Source of the DNA: Clostridia bacterium
Lineage (GTDB): Bacteria; Bacillota; Clostridia; Lachnospirales; Lachnospiraceae
DNA: 64,000 nt
Reading direction: 5' to 3'
Assembly: GCA_910576325.1 (NCBI GenBank)
Contig: CAJTIM010000007.1
Location: 62,001-126,000 of the forward strand
The stretch's first letter is position 1. Every line of letters starts with the position of its first letter. The translations under genes and the position numbers were made by a program. This document shows, piece by piece, positions 16,227 through 25,581 of the stretch. The notes beneath the pieces were generated by a model that worked only from the letters and a program-made list of their open reading frames with translations, was not told the origin of the DNA and ran no database searches.

Positions 16227-18044
16227 ATGGCTGATATAAAGACCAGAGATGCGGTCAAAGGAACGATTAAGACTTTAGACAAAGCCGCCATAGCAGGCAG
16301 GCGCATGAAATCCGCTTACGCAAAGACAAAGGACAAGGCGGAGCAGGGATATTATGCGGAGGAAAATTCCCCCACGGAATATGCCGCCGACAAGGTTTCC
16401 CATGCTTCGGGGCGTATTAAGGACGAGGGCATCCACCAATTTAATAAGCAGGGGCAGAAAAACGCCCAGATTACAAGGGAGAATATCGGTAAGGCAAAGG
16501 ATAAAATCGCCGATTTTAAGGCAAAGCGGGCGAAGAAAGCCGCAGAGCAGAAAACAATGCGGAACAAGGCGGGACAAAACGCCATGCGTACAATAAGGCA
16601 GGACGGCTTGCAGGAAATACAAGGGACTGCAAGCCGTCCCGCTGTTTCCGCTGCTCCTGTCAAGACCGAAACGCCCCAGACGGCGGCAAACTCGCTGATA
16701 AAGACCAGACAGCAGGGAAAGCGGACGATAAAGACAACCGCCAGAAATGCGGAAAAAACCGTCAAGACCACAGCAAAAGGCACAGTCAAGGCGACGGAAA
16801 AAGGCGTGAAAACCGCAAAGGCGACATCCAAGACAGCGATTAAGACCACCGAGCAGACCGCAAAGGCGGCACAGAAAACGGCGAAAGCATCTGCCAAAGC
16901 CGCCCAGAAAGCGGCGCAGACGGCAAAAGTCACCGCAAAAGCGACAGCCGAAGCGACGAAAGCCACGGTCAAGGCGACCATTGCGGCGGTCAGGGCGATT
17001 ATCGCAGGGACTAAGGCGTTAATTTCTGCCCTTATCGCAGGCGGCTGGATTGCCATTGTGATAATTCTTATCGTCGTCCTGCTTGGATGCGCCGTTTCCC
17101 TGTTCGGGGGCGGCAGCGACAGCACTTCCTATACCCCTGTCAGTGCGGAGGTCGAAGCCTACACGCCGCTGATACAGAAGTATGCGAAGCAGTACGGAAT
17201 CCCCGAATATGTGGAGCTGATAAAGGCGGTGATGATGCAGGAATCTGGCGGCAAAGGCAGCGACCCGATGCAGGCGGCGGAGGGGAGTTTCAACAAGAAA
17301 TACCCCCATGAGCCGAATGGTATTAAAGACCCCGAATATTCCATCGAGTGCGGCGTGCAGGAACTGAAAGCTGCACTTGTTTCAGCCGAGGTGGAGAACC
17401 CGATTGACATGGAGCGCATCAAGCTCGCCCTGCAGGGCTACAACTTTGGGAACAGGTATATCTCATGGGCAAAGACCAACTACGGCGGCTATTCCTATGC
17501 AAATGCGGTGGAATTTTCCGCAATGCAGGCACAGCGACTCGGTTGGGAGAAGTACGGCGACACGCAGTACCCCGCCCATGTGTTACGCTACTACCCATAC
17601 GGGCGGGCGTTTACAAGCGGTGGCAATCAAGCCATCGTAGAAGTGGCTCTGACGCAGCTTGGCAACGAGGGTGGACAGCCTTATTGGAGCTGGTACGGCT
17701 TTGGCGGGCGTGTAGAATGGTGCGCCTGCTTCACATCGTGGTGCGCCGACCAGTGCGGCTATCTGGAAAGCGGCATTATCCCGAAATTCTCCCTCTGCTC
17801 GGATGGTGTAAACTGGTTTAAGGGCAAAGGACAATGGCAAGACCGAAGCTATGAGCCAACGGCAGGAAATATTATCTTTTTTGATTGGGATGGAGATGGA
17901 ACAATCGACCATGTGGGTATTGTAGAGAAAAGCGAGAATGGTGTTGTTTATACCGTGGAGGGCAACTCTGGCGATGTCTGCAAGCAAAAACAATACGCTG
18001 TCGGTAGTAGCGTTATTTATGGTTACGGCTTGCCAGTTTACTAA
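16227..18044 (+). CDS. CD1108-type cell-wall hydrolase: lysozyme-like plus CHAP
   Basis: This 605-residue protein has a basic, Ala/Thr/Lys-repeat N-terminal region (about 1-250) with repeated TAK/KTA units. One membrane helix follows (GGWIAIVIILIVVLLGCAV, about 272-290). A lysozyme-like domain comes next (YGIPEYVELIKAVMMQESGG, about 327-346). The C-terminal CHAP/NlpC-like domain has the catalytic Cys in WCACFTSWCADQCGY and the His in GTIDHVGIVE. Such VirB1/CwlT-type enzymes open peptidoglycan for the transfer channel. ATG 16227 follows AAAGGAGG. Confidence 0.88.
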   Translation: MADIKTRDAVKGTIKTLDKAAIAGRRMKSAYAKTKDKAEQGYYAEENSPTEYAADKVSHASGRIKDEGIHQFNKQGQKNAQITRENIGKAKDKIADFKAKRAKKAAEQKTMRNKAGQNAMRTIRQDGLQEIQGTASRPAVSAAPVKTETPQTAANSLIKTRQQGKRTIKTTARNAEKTVKTTAKGTVKATEKGVKTAKATSKTAIKTTEQTAKAAQKTAKASAKAAQKAAQTAKVTAKATAEATKATVKATIAAVRAIIAGTKALISALIAGGWIAIVIILIVVLLGCAVSLFGGGSDSTSYTPVSAEVEAYTPLIQKYAKQYGIPEYVELIKAVMMQESGGKGSDPMQAAEGSFNKKYPHEPNGIKDPEYSIECGVQELKAALVSAEVENPIDMERIKLALQGYNFGNRYISWAKTNYGGYSYANAVEFSAMQAQRLGWEKYGDTQYPAHVLRYYPYGRAFTSGGNQAIVEVALTQLGNEGGQPYWSWYGFGGRVEWCACFTSWCADQCGYLESGIIPKFSLCSDGVNWFKGKGQWQDRSYEPTAGNIIFFDWDGDGTIDHVGIVEKSENGVVYTVEGNSGDVCKQKQYAVGSSVIYGYGLPVY

Positions 18045-18062
18045 AATAGGGCGAAAGAAAAA

Positions 18063-18090
18063 CCAGAGGTTTTTATTCCTCTGGCTCTTT
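18063..18090 (+). terminator. Terminator of the transfer operon
   Basis: CCAGAGG pairs with CCTCTGG around a TTTTTATT loop, followed by CTCTTTT. It lies 19 bases after the hydrolase stop and overlaps the 3' end of the convergent HTH gene. Confidence 0.75.
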
Positions 18091-18432
18091 TGCCTTACAT
18101 AGCCCGTTTACGGTTGCTTCTATGACGGACAGCTCCTTGTCATTCAATCGGTCAAGCAAAGTGTCCAAATGCCTGCGGACAGAACTTTTAACTGCCGTCT
18201 TGTCCGAATGTATGTACTCGTCAACCGAAATGTCAAATATCATAATAAGTTGAAAAAACAACTCAATGCTTGGATATTGTCCCTCATTTTCAATTGCTTG
18301 GAGATGTCTGGGGTTGTAGTCAACAATACGGGCAAGCTGTTCTCTGGTCATGCCTTTGGCTTTTCGAGCTTTCTTAATTGCTTGTCCTATGGGTGTAAAA
18401 TCAAAGTCAAAATCGTTGTTTCTCTCGTCCAT
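18073..18432 (-). CDS. XRE-type HTH regulator of the ICE
   Basis: This 119-residue minus-strand protein has an HTH at about residues 15-70 (AIKKARKAKGMTREQLARIVDY, then HLQAIENEGQYPS). Its C-terminal helical part has SVRRHLDTLLDRLNDKELSVIEATVNGL. It diverges from the excisionase-like gene and cargo operon, so it may repress them or the transfer genes. It runs opposite to every other ICE gene here. Confidence 0.8.
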   Translation of the reverse strand: MDERNNDFDFDFTPIGQAIKKARKAKGMTREQLARIVDYNPRHLQAIENEGQYPSIELFFQLIMIFDISVDEYIHSDKTAVKSSVRRHLDTLLDRLNDKELSVIEATVNGLCKAKEPEE

Positions 18433-18568
18433 AAGTTCACCACCTATACTCTGAAATTCTTACCCTTATATTTTACAGAGATGTGGCTTCTGATTAAACG
18501 CTGTGAAATCTCTTGGTATAAGATATTTAATAGCCTGTATTGAGATATAAAAGTTCGTGTTTACACAG

Positions 18569-18597
18569 TTGATATTATTCGTTTGACCGCTTATAAT
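18569..18597 (+). promoter_or_regulatory. Promoter of the cargo operon
   Basis: TTGATA (18569-18574) and TATAAT (18592-18597) are separated by exactly 17 bases, 27 bases before the gene at 18625. It probably drives the HTH, response regulator and kinase genes. Confidence 0.75.
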
Positions 18598-18624
18598 GGA
18601 TGCAATACATTTGGGAGGCTAATT

Positions 18625-18828
18625 ATGTTTGAGTATATGACGGTGCAGGAAGCCGCAAAGCTTTGGAAATTATCTGAACGACAGGTACAGAAATTATGTG
18701 AGACCAATCGGATTGATGGAGTAGTTCGTTTGAGCCGAATATGGTTAATACCTCGAATAGCTAAAAAACCTGCGGATGCCCGAAGAAAAGAAAACAAATT
18801 AGAAGAAATTCATACAGATGACAAATAG
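18625..18828 (+). CDS. Excisionase/MerR-like HTH protein
   Basis: This 67-residue protein starts MFEYMTVQEAAKLWKLSERQVQKLCE and continues VRLSRIWLIP. This is the short winged-helix pattern of excisionase/helix-turn-helix_17 proteins. ATG 18625 follows TGGGAGG. It leads the response regulator gene by 32 bases. It may regulate the cargo operon or assist excision; the ICE recombinase is about 9 kb away. Confidence 0.7.
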   Translation: MFEYMTVQEAAKLWKLSERQVQKLCETNRIDGVVRLSRIWLIPRIAKKPADARRKENKLEEIHTDDK

Positions 18829-18860
18829 GAATGCCACAATAAGGGCGGAGGTGAAATGGT

Positions 18861-19526
18861 ATGGCAAAAATTTTGGTAGTTGAAGATGATGAACTGACAA
18901 ATGAAACAGTCAGCGAATATTTTCGTGATATGGAGCATACTGTCGTTTCAGTCTTTGATGGAGAAACGGCAGTTGAATCATTTAATACAGATAAAATCGA
19001 CCTTGTAATACTGGATATTATGCTACCGAAAATGAGTGGATTGAACGTCCTGAAGCAAATCAGAAAAAGTAGTTCTATTCCCGTGATTATGTTGACAGCT
19101 ATGGACGATACAGATACACAGATTATGAGTTTTGATGGTTTGGCTGACGATTATGTAATAAAACCATTTTCCATTGTTCTTCTTGGTAAAAGAGTGACAG
19201 CTTTGCTCCGCCGTGTCGGGAAAACTGAACCCGAAAAGATATGGCAGCAAGGAGATGTAATGGTTGATTTTTCTGGTTTTTCGGCAGAAAAAGCAGGAAT
19301 ATCGGTTGATATTTCACCGAAGGAAGTATTGTTGCTGAAAATGTTGGTGGAGCATCCAGGTGTTGTTTTGACGAGAGAACAGATATTAAACTATATTTGG
19401 GGTATAGATATTCCGCTAAATGATAGAACAATTGACACTTACGTAGGACGCTTGCGGAAAAAGTTGGATTTGGACTGTATTCAAACGATAAAAGGTGTGG
19501 GATATAAATTTGAGGTGAAGCGATGA
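18861..19526 (+). CDS. OmpR/PhoB-family response regulator
   Basis: This 221-residue protein has a receiver domain with the phospho-acceptor D52 (VILDIMLPK), an acidic pocket VVEDDE and K101. Its C-terminal winged helix has TREQILNYIWG and RTIDTYVGRLRKKL. It pairs with the kinase whose ATG overlaps its stop by four bases. The downstream ABC exporter promoter carries direct repeats that are a plausible binding site. Confidence 0.92.
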   Translation: MAKILVVEDDELTNETVSEYFRDMEHTVVSVFDGETAVESFNTDKIDLVILDIMLPKMSGLNVLKQIRKSSSIPVIMLTAMDDTDTQIMSFDGLADDYVIKPFSIVLLGKRVTALLRRVGKTEPEKIWQQGDVMVDFSGFSAEKAGISVDISPKEVLLLKMLVEHPGVVLTREQILNYIWGIDIPLNDRTIDTYVGRLRKKLDLDCIQTIKGVGYKFEVKR

Positions 19527-20956
19527 AATTATTTCAAAAAAACTTTTTATATACGCTTTCCATTATGGTGTTGATTACCTTGTTGGGGCATTGCCTGATT
19601 TACCTTCTCATTCCCACAATTTACACCAATCAAAAGGAAAAGCAGGCAATAGAAATCAGTAATGAAATCGTGCGAAAATTACAGGAATCTGAGTCCAAAA
19701 CACCTCAAGAACTGGTTGAGCAATACGCAAAGAAAAGCAAGTCATGTATCTCCCTTTCCTATGAAGGAGAGCAATATGTTTTTGGGGCTTTTTATATTGA
19801 GGATGTACTGAATGGGAACGGGAAGAATTATTCGTTTCAGGCATCTCCTGATGGTAAACTGGAAAGTTCTAATACATTTCCTCAAATTACAAACCAAGGC
19901 ATAGAGGGATTAACACCATTCCTTTCTACACAATTTGTAAAAAAGACCTCGACATTTATGGATGCTTATGATAAAGAATGCAGTTTACAGATTGTAATGA
20001 CTTTACAGCCGGTTGGCGAAGTTAAAGGCGTTGTTCTTGAAATACTTCCGTTTACCCTGATAATTTGTGTACTGATTTCTGTTATTGTTGCTTTATGGTA
20101 TTCCAGACGGATGACAAAGCCAATCACAGAAATATCAAATGCAACCAGTCGTATGAAGAAGTTGGAACGCACGATTATCTGTCCTGTGACATCAAAAGAT
20201 GAAATCGGGCAGCTTGCTCAAAATGTAAATTCGTTATATAGGGAGTTGCTTACTTCTATTGATGACCTACATGCTGAAATTGAACATGTCAACGAGGTAG
20301 AGCAATCCAAGATAGACTTTATGCGAGCAGCTTCCCATGAACTTAAAACGCCAGTTACTGCGGTATGTACCATGTTGGATAGTATGATTTTGGGAATAGG
20401 AAAGTTTCAGGATTACGACACCTATCTGCCTGTGTGCAAAGATATGATGTTACAGCTGGCAACGATGATTCAAGAGGTATTAGATGCGTCTAAGCTCAGT
20501 GGTCAGCAAGAAGAAAAGGTAGCTGAGGTTTCTCTATCAGAGCTTCTTAACGAAGTGTGTAGCCCTTATATTCTAATTGCCAAAGCTAAGGGGATAAACT
20601 TTAAAATGGACGTGGATGACAGCAGTTATGCTATGCTCCCGCAAAAAGCAGTCACAAAAGCAATTTCCAATATAATTTCTAATGCCGTAAAATATACGGA
20701 AAAGGGAAAGCGGGTTTTTATCTCTTGTATGAATGGAACTCTAATTGTAGAAAACGAATGTAAGCCTATTCCAGAAAAAGAGCGAAAGCATCTATTTGAA
20801 GCATTCTACCGACCAGACTATTCCAGAAGTCGGACAACGGGAGGTAATGGACTTGGTCTTTACCTTACAGGGAAAATTTTAGATACCTACCGTATTAGCT
20901 ATGCCTTAGAGCCAACGAATAGTGGAATGCGGTTTCGTATAGATTTAAAAAAGTAA
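19523..20956 (+). CDS. Sensor histidine kinase
   Basis: This 477-residue protein has two membrane helices (about residues 9-30 and 175-193) flanking an extracellular domain of about 140 residues. A HAMP-like region follows (SRRMTKPITEISNATSRM), then the H-box ASHELKTPV and the ATP-binding motifs NIISNAVKYTEKGK and GGNGLGLYLTGKIL. It likely senses an envelope-acting compound, perhaps an antimicrobial peptide, and phosphorylates the upstream regulator. The ligand is an inference from the exporter next door. Confidence 0.9.
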   Translation: MKLFQKNFLYTLSIMVLITLLGHCLIYLLIPTIYTNQKEKQAIEISNEIVRKLQESESKTPQELVEQYAKKSKSCISLSYEGEQYVFGAFYIEDVLNGNGKNYSFQASPDGKLESSNTFPQITNQGIEGLTPFLSTQFVKKTSTFMDAYDKECSLQIVMTLQPVGEVKGVVLEILPFTLIICVLISVIVALWYSRRMTKPITEISNATSRMKKLERTIICPVTSKDEIGQLAQNVNSLYRELLTSIDDLHAEIEHVNEVEQSKIDFMRAASHELKTPVTAVCTMLDSMILGIGKFQDYDTYLPVCKDMMLQLATMIQEVLDASKLSGQQEEKVAEVSLSELLNEVCSPYILIAKAKGINFKMDVDDSSYAMLPQKAVTKAISNIISNAVKYTEKGKRVFISCMNGTLIVENECKPIPEKERKHLFEAFYRPDYSRSRTTGGNGLGLYLTGKILDTYRISYALEPTNSGMRFRIDLKK

Positions 20957-20972
20957 ATTTCTGTAGTGAAAG

Positions 20973-20999
20973 CATCCTCTTTGCCGAGGGTGTTTTTTT
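20973..20999 (+). terminator. Terminator of the two-component operon
   Basis: CATCCTC pairs with GAGGGTG around TTTGCC and is followed by TTTTTT. It separates the kinase from the exporter genes, which therefore need their own promoter. Confidence 0.8.
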
Positions 21000-21000
21000 A

Positions 21001-21119
21001 TTTCATAGAAAAGTGCGTCCTATGAAACAAAAAGCCCTCCGGGCGGGATGCACACTGCGGCGTGAGCGGTGGATGTCGCGATGCGACCGCCGCAGGCGCG
21101 AGTTTCGCAAGCGAAACTC
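21001..21119 (+). repeat. GC-rich multi-hairpin block
   Basis: Within AT-rich DNA this 119-base stretch holds three nested inverted repeats. They are TTTCATAG/CTATGAAA (21001-21027), a GCGGCG...CGCCGC stem containing GTCGC/GCGAC (about 21058-21092), and a perfect GAGTTTCGC-AA-GCGAAACTC (21100-21119). No ORF fits. It may be a REP/MITE-like repeat or a regulatory leader. Confidence 0.6.
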
Positions 21120-21130
21120 TTTTCTTGTTT

Positions 21131-21185
21131 TGACAACTTCATGACAACTACACTTCATACGCATGAAAAATGCTCCGTTTATAAT
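21131..21185 (+). promoter_or_regulatory. Exporter promoter with direct-repeat operator
   Basis: TGACAACT occurs twice (21131-21138 and 21142-21149), one helical turn apart. A perfect TATAAT lies at 21180-21185. The -35 position (about 21157-21162) is poor. This is the usual layout of a promoter activated by an OmpR-type regulator, here probably the product of 18861. Confidence 0.65.
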
Positions 21186-21218
21186 ACTTCTTGAAAACAA
21201 AATAAAGGAGGATTTTCT

Positions 21219-22652
21219 ATGGGTGCAATGAAACGCACAGTACGTTATCTTACTCGCAAATGGAAAAAAAGTATTTTACTGTTTGCAATTTTCCTTGTGG
21301 TTGGAACATTGGTAATCTCAGGCATTTCAATTCAGAGTGCTTCGGAGCAAGCCGCCACAAATTTACGCAGGTCATTTGGCGGTGGTTTTGTTATGAAAGA
21401 AGACCACAGCGACCAATCCAAGTTTGAACGTCGGGATGTTGGCAACGGAAGCTACGCAATGGTTTATACTGGGGAATCACTTACAAAAGAGATTGCTGAT
21501 AAGGTAGCCTCTGTTCCTGGTGTCAGTGGATACAATGCGGAGAACATCGGACCCGCTAACTTAAAAACTATGGAAGGTGACTATTTAGAACTTAAAAGCA
21601 TCGAAGGCAGTATGTTTGCCAATGAGCCTGTTCTTAGCAAGCAAGCCAACATTTATGGCTATACTAACACGCAGGAAGCGGATATGTTCACAGGGGGAAG
21701 TATAGAGTTAATTGAAGGGCGGCAGATTACGCCAAAAGACCAAAATGCCGTTCTTATTCACAAAGAGCTTGCCGAGAAAAATGGCTTAAAACTTGGCGAC
21801 CAGTTTATCATTGCTATGAATTCACAGATTACGGGCGGTGATGAGGAAGGCGGAAAACTGAAAGAAACCGTAACCATTGTCGGCATTTTTGACTCAAAAG
21901 TAAGTCAACAAGTATCTGTGTTCTCTACGCCGGGCGAACTTTTGGAAAATACAGTATTGATGGATGTAGAAACTAGCGTAAAGCTACTCTCGTGGTCATC
22001 CGCAGGATATTATAAAGTTCATTATCGGGTGAATGACCCCGCAGAACTAAACAATATTATGCAAGAAGTGAAAAAACTGAATTCCATTGATTGGAGCTGT
22101 TACTCCATATCCACAGATAATAAGACCTATGAAGTTGCTACTACTCCGTTGGATAATTTAAGCGGATTGATTACCACTCTTATCATTATTATTACTATTA
22201 TTGGTGTGGCAGTTTTAATTTTACTGCTTACCATGTGGACAAAAAGCCGTACTCATGAATCTGGGATTTTGCTTTCACTCGGAATTGGCAAATTTAAAAT
22301 TATCATGCAGCATATGGCAGAAGTATTTATTATAGCAATCTTGGCGTTTGGCATTTCGTTTTTTACGAGCAGTGCAGTAGCACAAGGCTTGGGAAACACC
22401 TTGTTGGGTGACACTAGCCAAAGCAGTACACCACAGAATACGCAGTTAGAGGAAGATGGGTCTTTTGGGTATACGCTTCCTGAAACACCGATGAATGTAG
22501 ATACAGCAACGGAGCTGAGTGTGACTGTAGTACCGCAGACTTTCCTATGGGTATTCGGAATCGGCGGCTTATTGACTGTTGTAGCTGTATTAGCTGCATC
22601 CGTACCGTTGTTCCGTTTAAAGCCAAAACAGCTTCTCGCTAAAATGAGTTAG
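21219..22652 (+). CDS. FtsX-like ABC permease (first copy)
   Basis: This 477-residue membrane protein has an N-terminal helix (ILLFAIFLVVGTLVISGIS). A large extracellular domain of about 270 residues follows, then three C-terminal helices (TLIIIITIIGVAVLILLL, FIIAILAFGISFF and VFGIGGLLTVVAVLAA). This is the MacB/FtsX permease layout. It is paralogous to the next gene, and the two likely form a heterodimer with the ATPase at 24035. ATG 21219 follows AAAGGAGGA. Confidence 0.88.
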   Translation: MGAMKRTVRYLTRKWKKSILLFAIFLVVGTLVISGISIQSASEQAATNLRRSFGGGFVMKEDHSDQSKFERRDVGNGSYAMVYTGESLTKEIADKVASVPGVSGYNAENIGPANLKTMEGDYLELKSIEGSMFANEPVLSKQANIYGYTNTQEADMFTGGSIELIEGRQITPKDQNAVLIHKELAEKNGLKLGDQFIIAMNSQITGGDEEGGKLKETVTIVGIFDSKVSQQVSVFSTPGELLENTVLMDVETSVKLLSWSSAGYYKVHYRVNDPAELNNIMQEVKKLNSIDWSCYSISTDNKTYEVATTPLDNLSGLITTLIIIITIIGVAVLILLLTMWTKSRTHESGILLSLGIGKFKIIMQHMAEVFIIAILAFGISFFTSSAVAQGLGNTLLGDTSQSSTPQNTQLEEDGSFGYTLPETPMNVDTATELSVTVVPQTFLWVFGIGGLLTVVAVLAASVPLFRLKPKQLLAKMS

Positions 22653-22665
22653 GAGAGGAAATCAT

Positions 22666-24015
22666 ATGGGAATATTTCAAAGAGCCTTTCTATCCGTCAT
22701 AAGGAAGTTGGGAAAAAGCGTTGTTCTGTTCTTAGTATTACTTGTCGTGTCCACCTTTGTTTTAGTTGGGCTATCGACAAAACGAACATCGGATACAGCA
22801 GCATTGGAACTCCGTCACACTCTTGGTGGAAATTTTGGGCTTGTGATAAATAAGGCGAATTCCGAGAATTACAAAGCGGACGAAAACGGTGGGGTACAAT
22901 ACACAGGTTCTTCCCTTGATGATTCGGTGATAGAAAAAGTGATGTCTATATCAGGGATTGAACAATACAATGCCTACCAAAACGGAGAATCAGAAGTGCT
23001 GTCCTCTGACGGTATACCATTAGAGCTTATTAAAACCAACAATCAATACGATGAGGATGAGCGATTGCTGCACATGGCTACAAGTGAGTCCAATTCCTTT
23101 TCTGAGAAAAGCAATTATTTCCAAAAGGAAATTTTCCAGCTCACAGAAGGGAAGCATATTGGGGATGGTGACACAAGCATTGCATTGATTAGTAAAGACC
23201 TCGCTGCTGTTAATCACCTAAAGGTAGGTGACAAAATTATGTTAAAAACAATGAATGGCGGTGCAGTCGTTACTCTTACCATCGCAGGACTATTTGAGAT
23301 AAAGGAACCTCAAGTAAATGCCGGGCTTGCTCCACCACCTTCACTTTATCAAAACCGTATTTTTACAGATAATAAAACAGCAAAAGAACTTTATACAAAT
23401 GGTAAGGGCGAGTATAAAGGAGTGAATTTCTATGTGGATGACCCTGCGCAGCTTAGTAATATCATAGAATCTGTGAAGGAAAATGTAAATATTGCGTGGG
23501 ACGACTTCTCCATTGAAACGGCTGATGCAGAATACAGACGTTCTGCTGCACCGCTTGAAAAAATGTCCTCCATGCTGTCCTCGTTACTTCTTTGTATCGT
23601 AGTCGGAAGTCTGCTTGCACTTTCGCTCATGCTTGCTCTATGGATGAAAGAACGAGTGCATGAAATAGGTGTATTGTTGGCAATGGGATTTGATAAAATC
23701 CAAATTATCGGGCAGCACATAGTGGAAATTCTGCTTATTGCCATTGTAGCTTTTGGCATTTCCTATTTTGCAGGAGCAGCGGCAGCAAATACCGCAGGTA
23801 ATTATTTAATGACAAGTGCTTGTGAACAGTCTGTAGGTGAACAAGACATTGAGGTAACAGGGAAAGATACAGCACCCATTGAAATAGATGTGACTGCTCC
23901 TGATTTTTTTGCGGTCTGTGGAATTGGCTCATTAGTAGCCGTTCTGTCCGTTTTTGTTTCGAGTATGCCGATAGTGCGGCTCAAGCCAAAAGAAATTTTA
24001 ACAAAGATGAATTAA
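22666..24015 (+). CDS. FtsX-like ABC permease (second copy)
   Basis: This 449-residue protein has the same four-helix layout as its upstream paralogue (SVVLFLVLLVVSTFVLVGLS at the start, then LLLCIVVGSLLALSLMLALW, LLIAIVAFGISYFAGA and VCGIGSLVAVLSVFVSS). The shared ending VRLKPKEILTKMN versus FRLKPKQLLAKMS supports duplication. It lies 13 bases after the first permease with AGGAGAGGA. It probably moves a peptide or lipid out of the membrane. Confidence 0.88.
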   Translation: MGIFQRAFLSVIRKLGKSVVLFLVLLVVSTFVLVGLSTKRTSDTAALELRHTLGGNFGLVINKANSENYKADENGGVQYTGSSLDDSVIEKVMSISGIEQYNAYQNGESEVLSSDGIPLELIKTNNQYDEDERLLHMATSESNSFSEKSNYFQKEIFQLTEGKHIGDGDTSIALISKDLAAVNHLKVGDKIMLKTMNGGAVVTLTIAGLFEIKEPQVNAGLAPPPSLYQNRIFTDNKTAKELYTNGKGEYKGVNFYVDDPAQLSNIIESVKENVNIAWDDFSIETADAEYRRSAAPLEKMSSMLSSLLLCIVVGSLLALSLMLALWMKERVHEIGVLLAMGFDKIQIIGQHIVEILLIAIVAFGISYFAGAAAANTAGNYLMTSACEQSVGEQDIEVTGKDTAPIEIDVTAPDFFAVCGIGSLVAVLSVFVSSMPIVRLKPKEILTKMN

Positions 24016-24034
24016 TGAAAGGTGGAATAAAAAT

Positions 24035-24745
24035 ATGTCAATTCTAGAAACAAAAAATCTTGGCTATTCCTATAACGGGAAATCAAAGGTACTTGAAGAT
24101 ATTTCAGTAAGCTTTGATGTTGGAAAGATGTATGCCATTCTTGGTCCGTCAGGGTGTGGAAAAACAACATTGCTCTCTCTGCTCGGTGGTTTAGATGTTC
24201 CGACTAAAGGCGAAGTCGTATGCAACGGAGAGAACATCAATAAACTGGGACTAGCAAAACACAGGCATGAAAATGTTTCTTTTATCTTTCAGGCATACAA
24301 CCTGATAGATTATATGAACTCAATAGAAAATGTGAAGTTGACCTCAAAAAAAGCTCCGCTTCCTATTCTGGAGCGTTTGGGGTTGACAAAAGAAGAAACC
24401 AAACGTAATGTCCTCAAGCTCTCAGGCGGCCAACAGCAACGTGTGGCGATAGCGAGGGCATTAGCCAGCGATACAGCGATTTTGCTTGCCGATGAGCCAA
24501 CAGGAAATCTTGATGAGGATACAGCAGAGGAAATCACGCAAATTCTCAAAGAAAGCGCACATGAACTCAAGCGTTGCGTTATCATTGTGACACATTCGGG
24601 GGCGTTAGCAAAACAAGCTGATATAGTGATAAAACTTCGTAAGGGAAAAGCACAGATTTTTGAGCGTCCTGAAGAAATAAATAAGCAATCTACCTCGCAG
24701 CCACAAAAACGCAAAAATAATGTGTCACGCAGTGAAAGGAGATGA
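24035..24745 (+). CDS. ABC transporter ATP-binding protein
   Basis: This 236-residue protein has Walker A LGPSGCGKTTLLSLLGG, signature LSGGQQQRVAIARA, and Walker B ILLADEPTGNLDEDTA, with a switch His in VTHSG. It belongs to the MacB/LolD group of export ATPases. It follows two FtsX permeases by 19 bases and completes the exporter. A basic C-terminal tail (KQSTSQPQKRKNNVSRSERR) is typical of this ICE class. Confidence 0.92.
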   Translation: MSILETKNLGYSYNGKSKVLEDISVSFDVGKMYAILGPSGCGKTTLLSLLGGLDVPTKGEVVCNGENINKLGLAKHRHENVSFIFQAYNLIDYMNSIENVKLTSKKAPLPILERLGLTKEETKRNVLKLSGGQQQRVAIARALASDTAILLADEPTGNLDEDTAEEITQILKESAHELKRCVIIVTHSGALAKQADIVIKLRKGKAQIFERPEEINKQSTSQPQKRKNNVSRSERR

Positions 24746-24751
24746 GAATAA

Positions 24752-25165
24752 ATGAATGACAATCAGATGATTAAAACAAAGAAAAAAGATGGTCTACTCT
24801 CGTTGATTTTATATGTTCTCGCAGCAATTTTGTTAATTGCAGCTTTTATTTCATTGGCAGCCTGCCAACAAAATATTTCGGCGCAGCTTGCACAGGGCGT
24901 TTCCGTCAAAGGTAACGAGCTGGCTATTTTAAATATCTATCTTTCCAGTTGTGTCCAACATTTCGCTTTTGCAGGCTTGCTGTTTTTCTGCGGTTTGCAG
25001 TGTAGGAAAAGCACATTTGAAAAAATGGGAACGTTGAAGAATATTCTGTTGCCGTATGCGGAAAATCAGCAGTGCGGTATAAAATCGCCTATTCCATCTA
25101 ATATGGAGCATCCAGATGAAACAGAGCTTGAAATTGATTTCACAGGATGGAATTCAAAGGAATAG
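24752..25165 (+). CDS. Small two-helix membrane protein of the exporter operon
   Basis: This 137-residue protein has two hydrophobic helices (LSLILYVLAAILLIAAFISLAA at about 15-36 and HFAFAGLLFFCGLQC at about 67-81) and a soluble acidic C-terminus. ATG 24752 follows AAAGGAGATG, six bases after the ATPase stop. It is likely an accessory subunit of the exporter. No family is recognised. Confidence 0.65.
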   Translation: MNDNQMIKTKKKDGLLSLILYVLAAILLIAAFISLAACQQNISAQLAQGVSVKGNELAILNIYLSSCVQHFAFAGLLFFCGLQCRKSTFEKMGTLKNILLPYAENQQCGIKSPIPSNMEHPDETELEIDFTGWNSKE

Positions 25166-25269
25166 AACAATTTGACTATTTAGAAAAAGGTATTTTTTCA
25201 TTTATACCAAAACAAGCCTACCGAATAAAAAAAACGGAGCTTTGGTGGGTTGTTTTGCAACGTCCAAAT

Positions 25270-25312
25270 AAACATCCCTCAACTCTGTTTTTGAGTTTGG
25301 AGGGATGTTTTT
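25270..25312 (+). terminator. Terminator of the exporter operon
   Basis: AAACATCCCTC pairs with GAGGGATGTTT, an 11-base stem, followed by TT. It lies about 105 bases after the last exporter gene. Confidence 0.8.
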
Positions 25313-25483
25313 GCGTTGGTTATTATCTGCCACGCCGCTGCTGATTTTAAGCAGCAGCTATTTACATATTATATAACAGGGGTAAGGATAGCTTGTTAAA
25401 AAAATCCTTGTTCTTGTATGGTACTTTTATACCCTAAAAGTAGGCGTCAAATATCTACATCATAGAACTTTAAATTCTTATAG

Positions 25484-25519
25484 CCGCAAAGGACTGACAG
25501 ACTTTGTGGTTTTTCTTTT
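25484..25519 (+). terminator. Second hairpin terminator
   Basis: CCGCAAAG pairs with CTTTGTGG (one G-U) and is followed by TTTTTCTTTT. It may end a short leader RNA upstream of the sigma factor gene. Confidence 0.65.
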
Positions 25520-25581
25520 GTCGTTTTTTGTCAAAATAAGACGTAAGCCTATTTCTTGTGTGGGTTGCCGTTCCCCACCGT

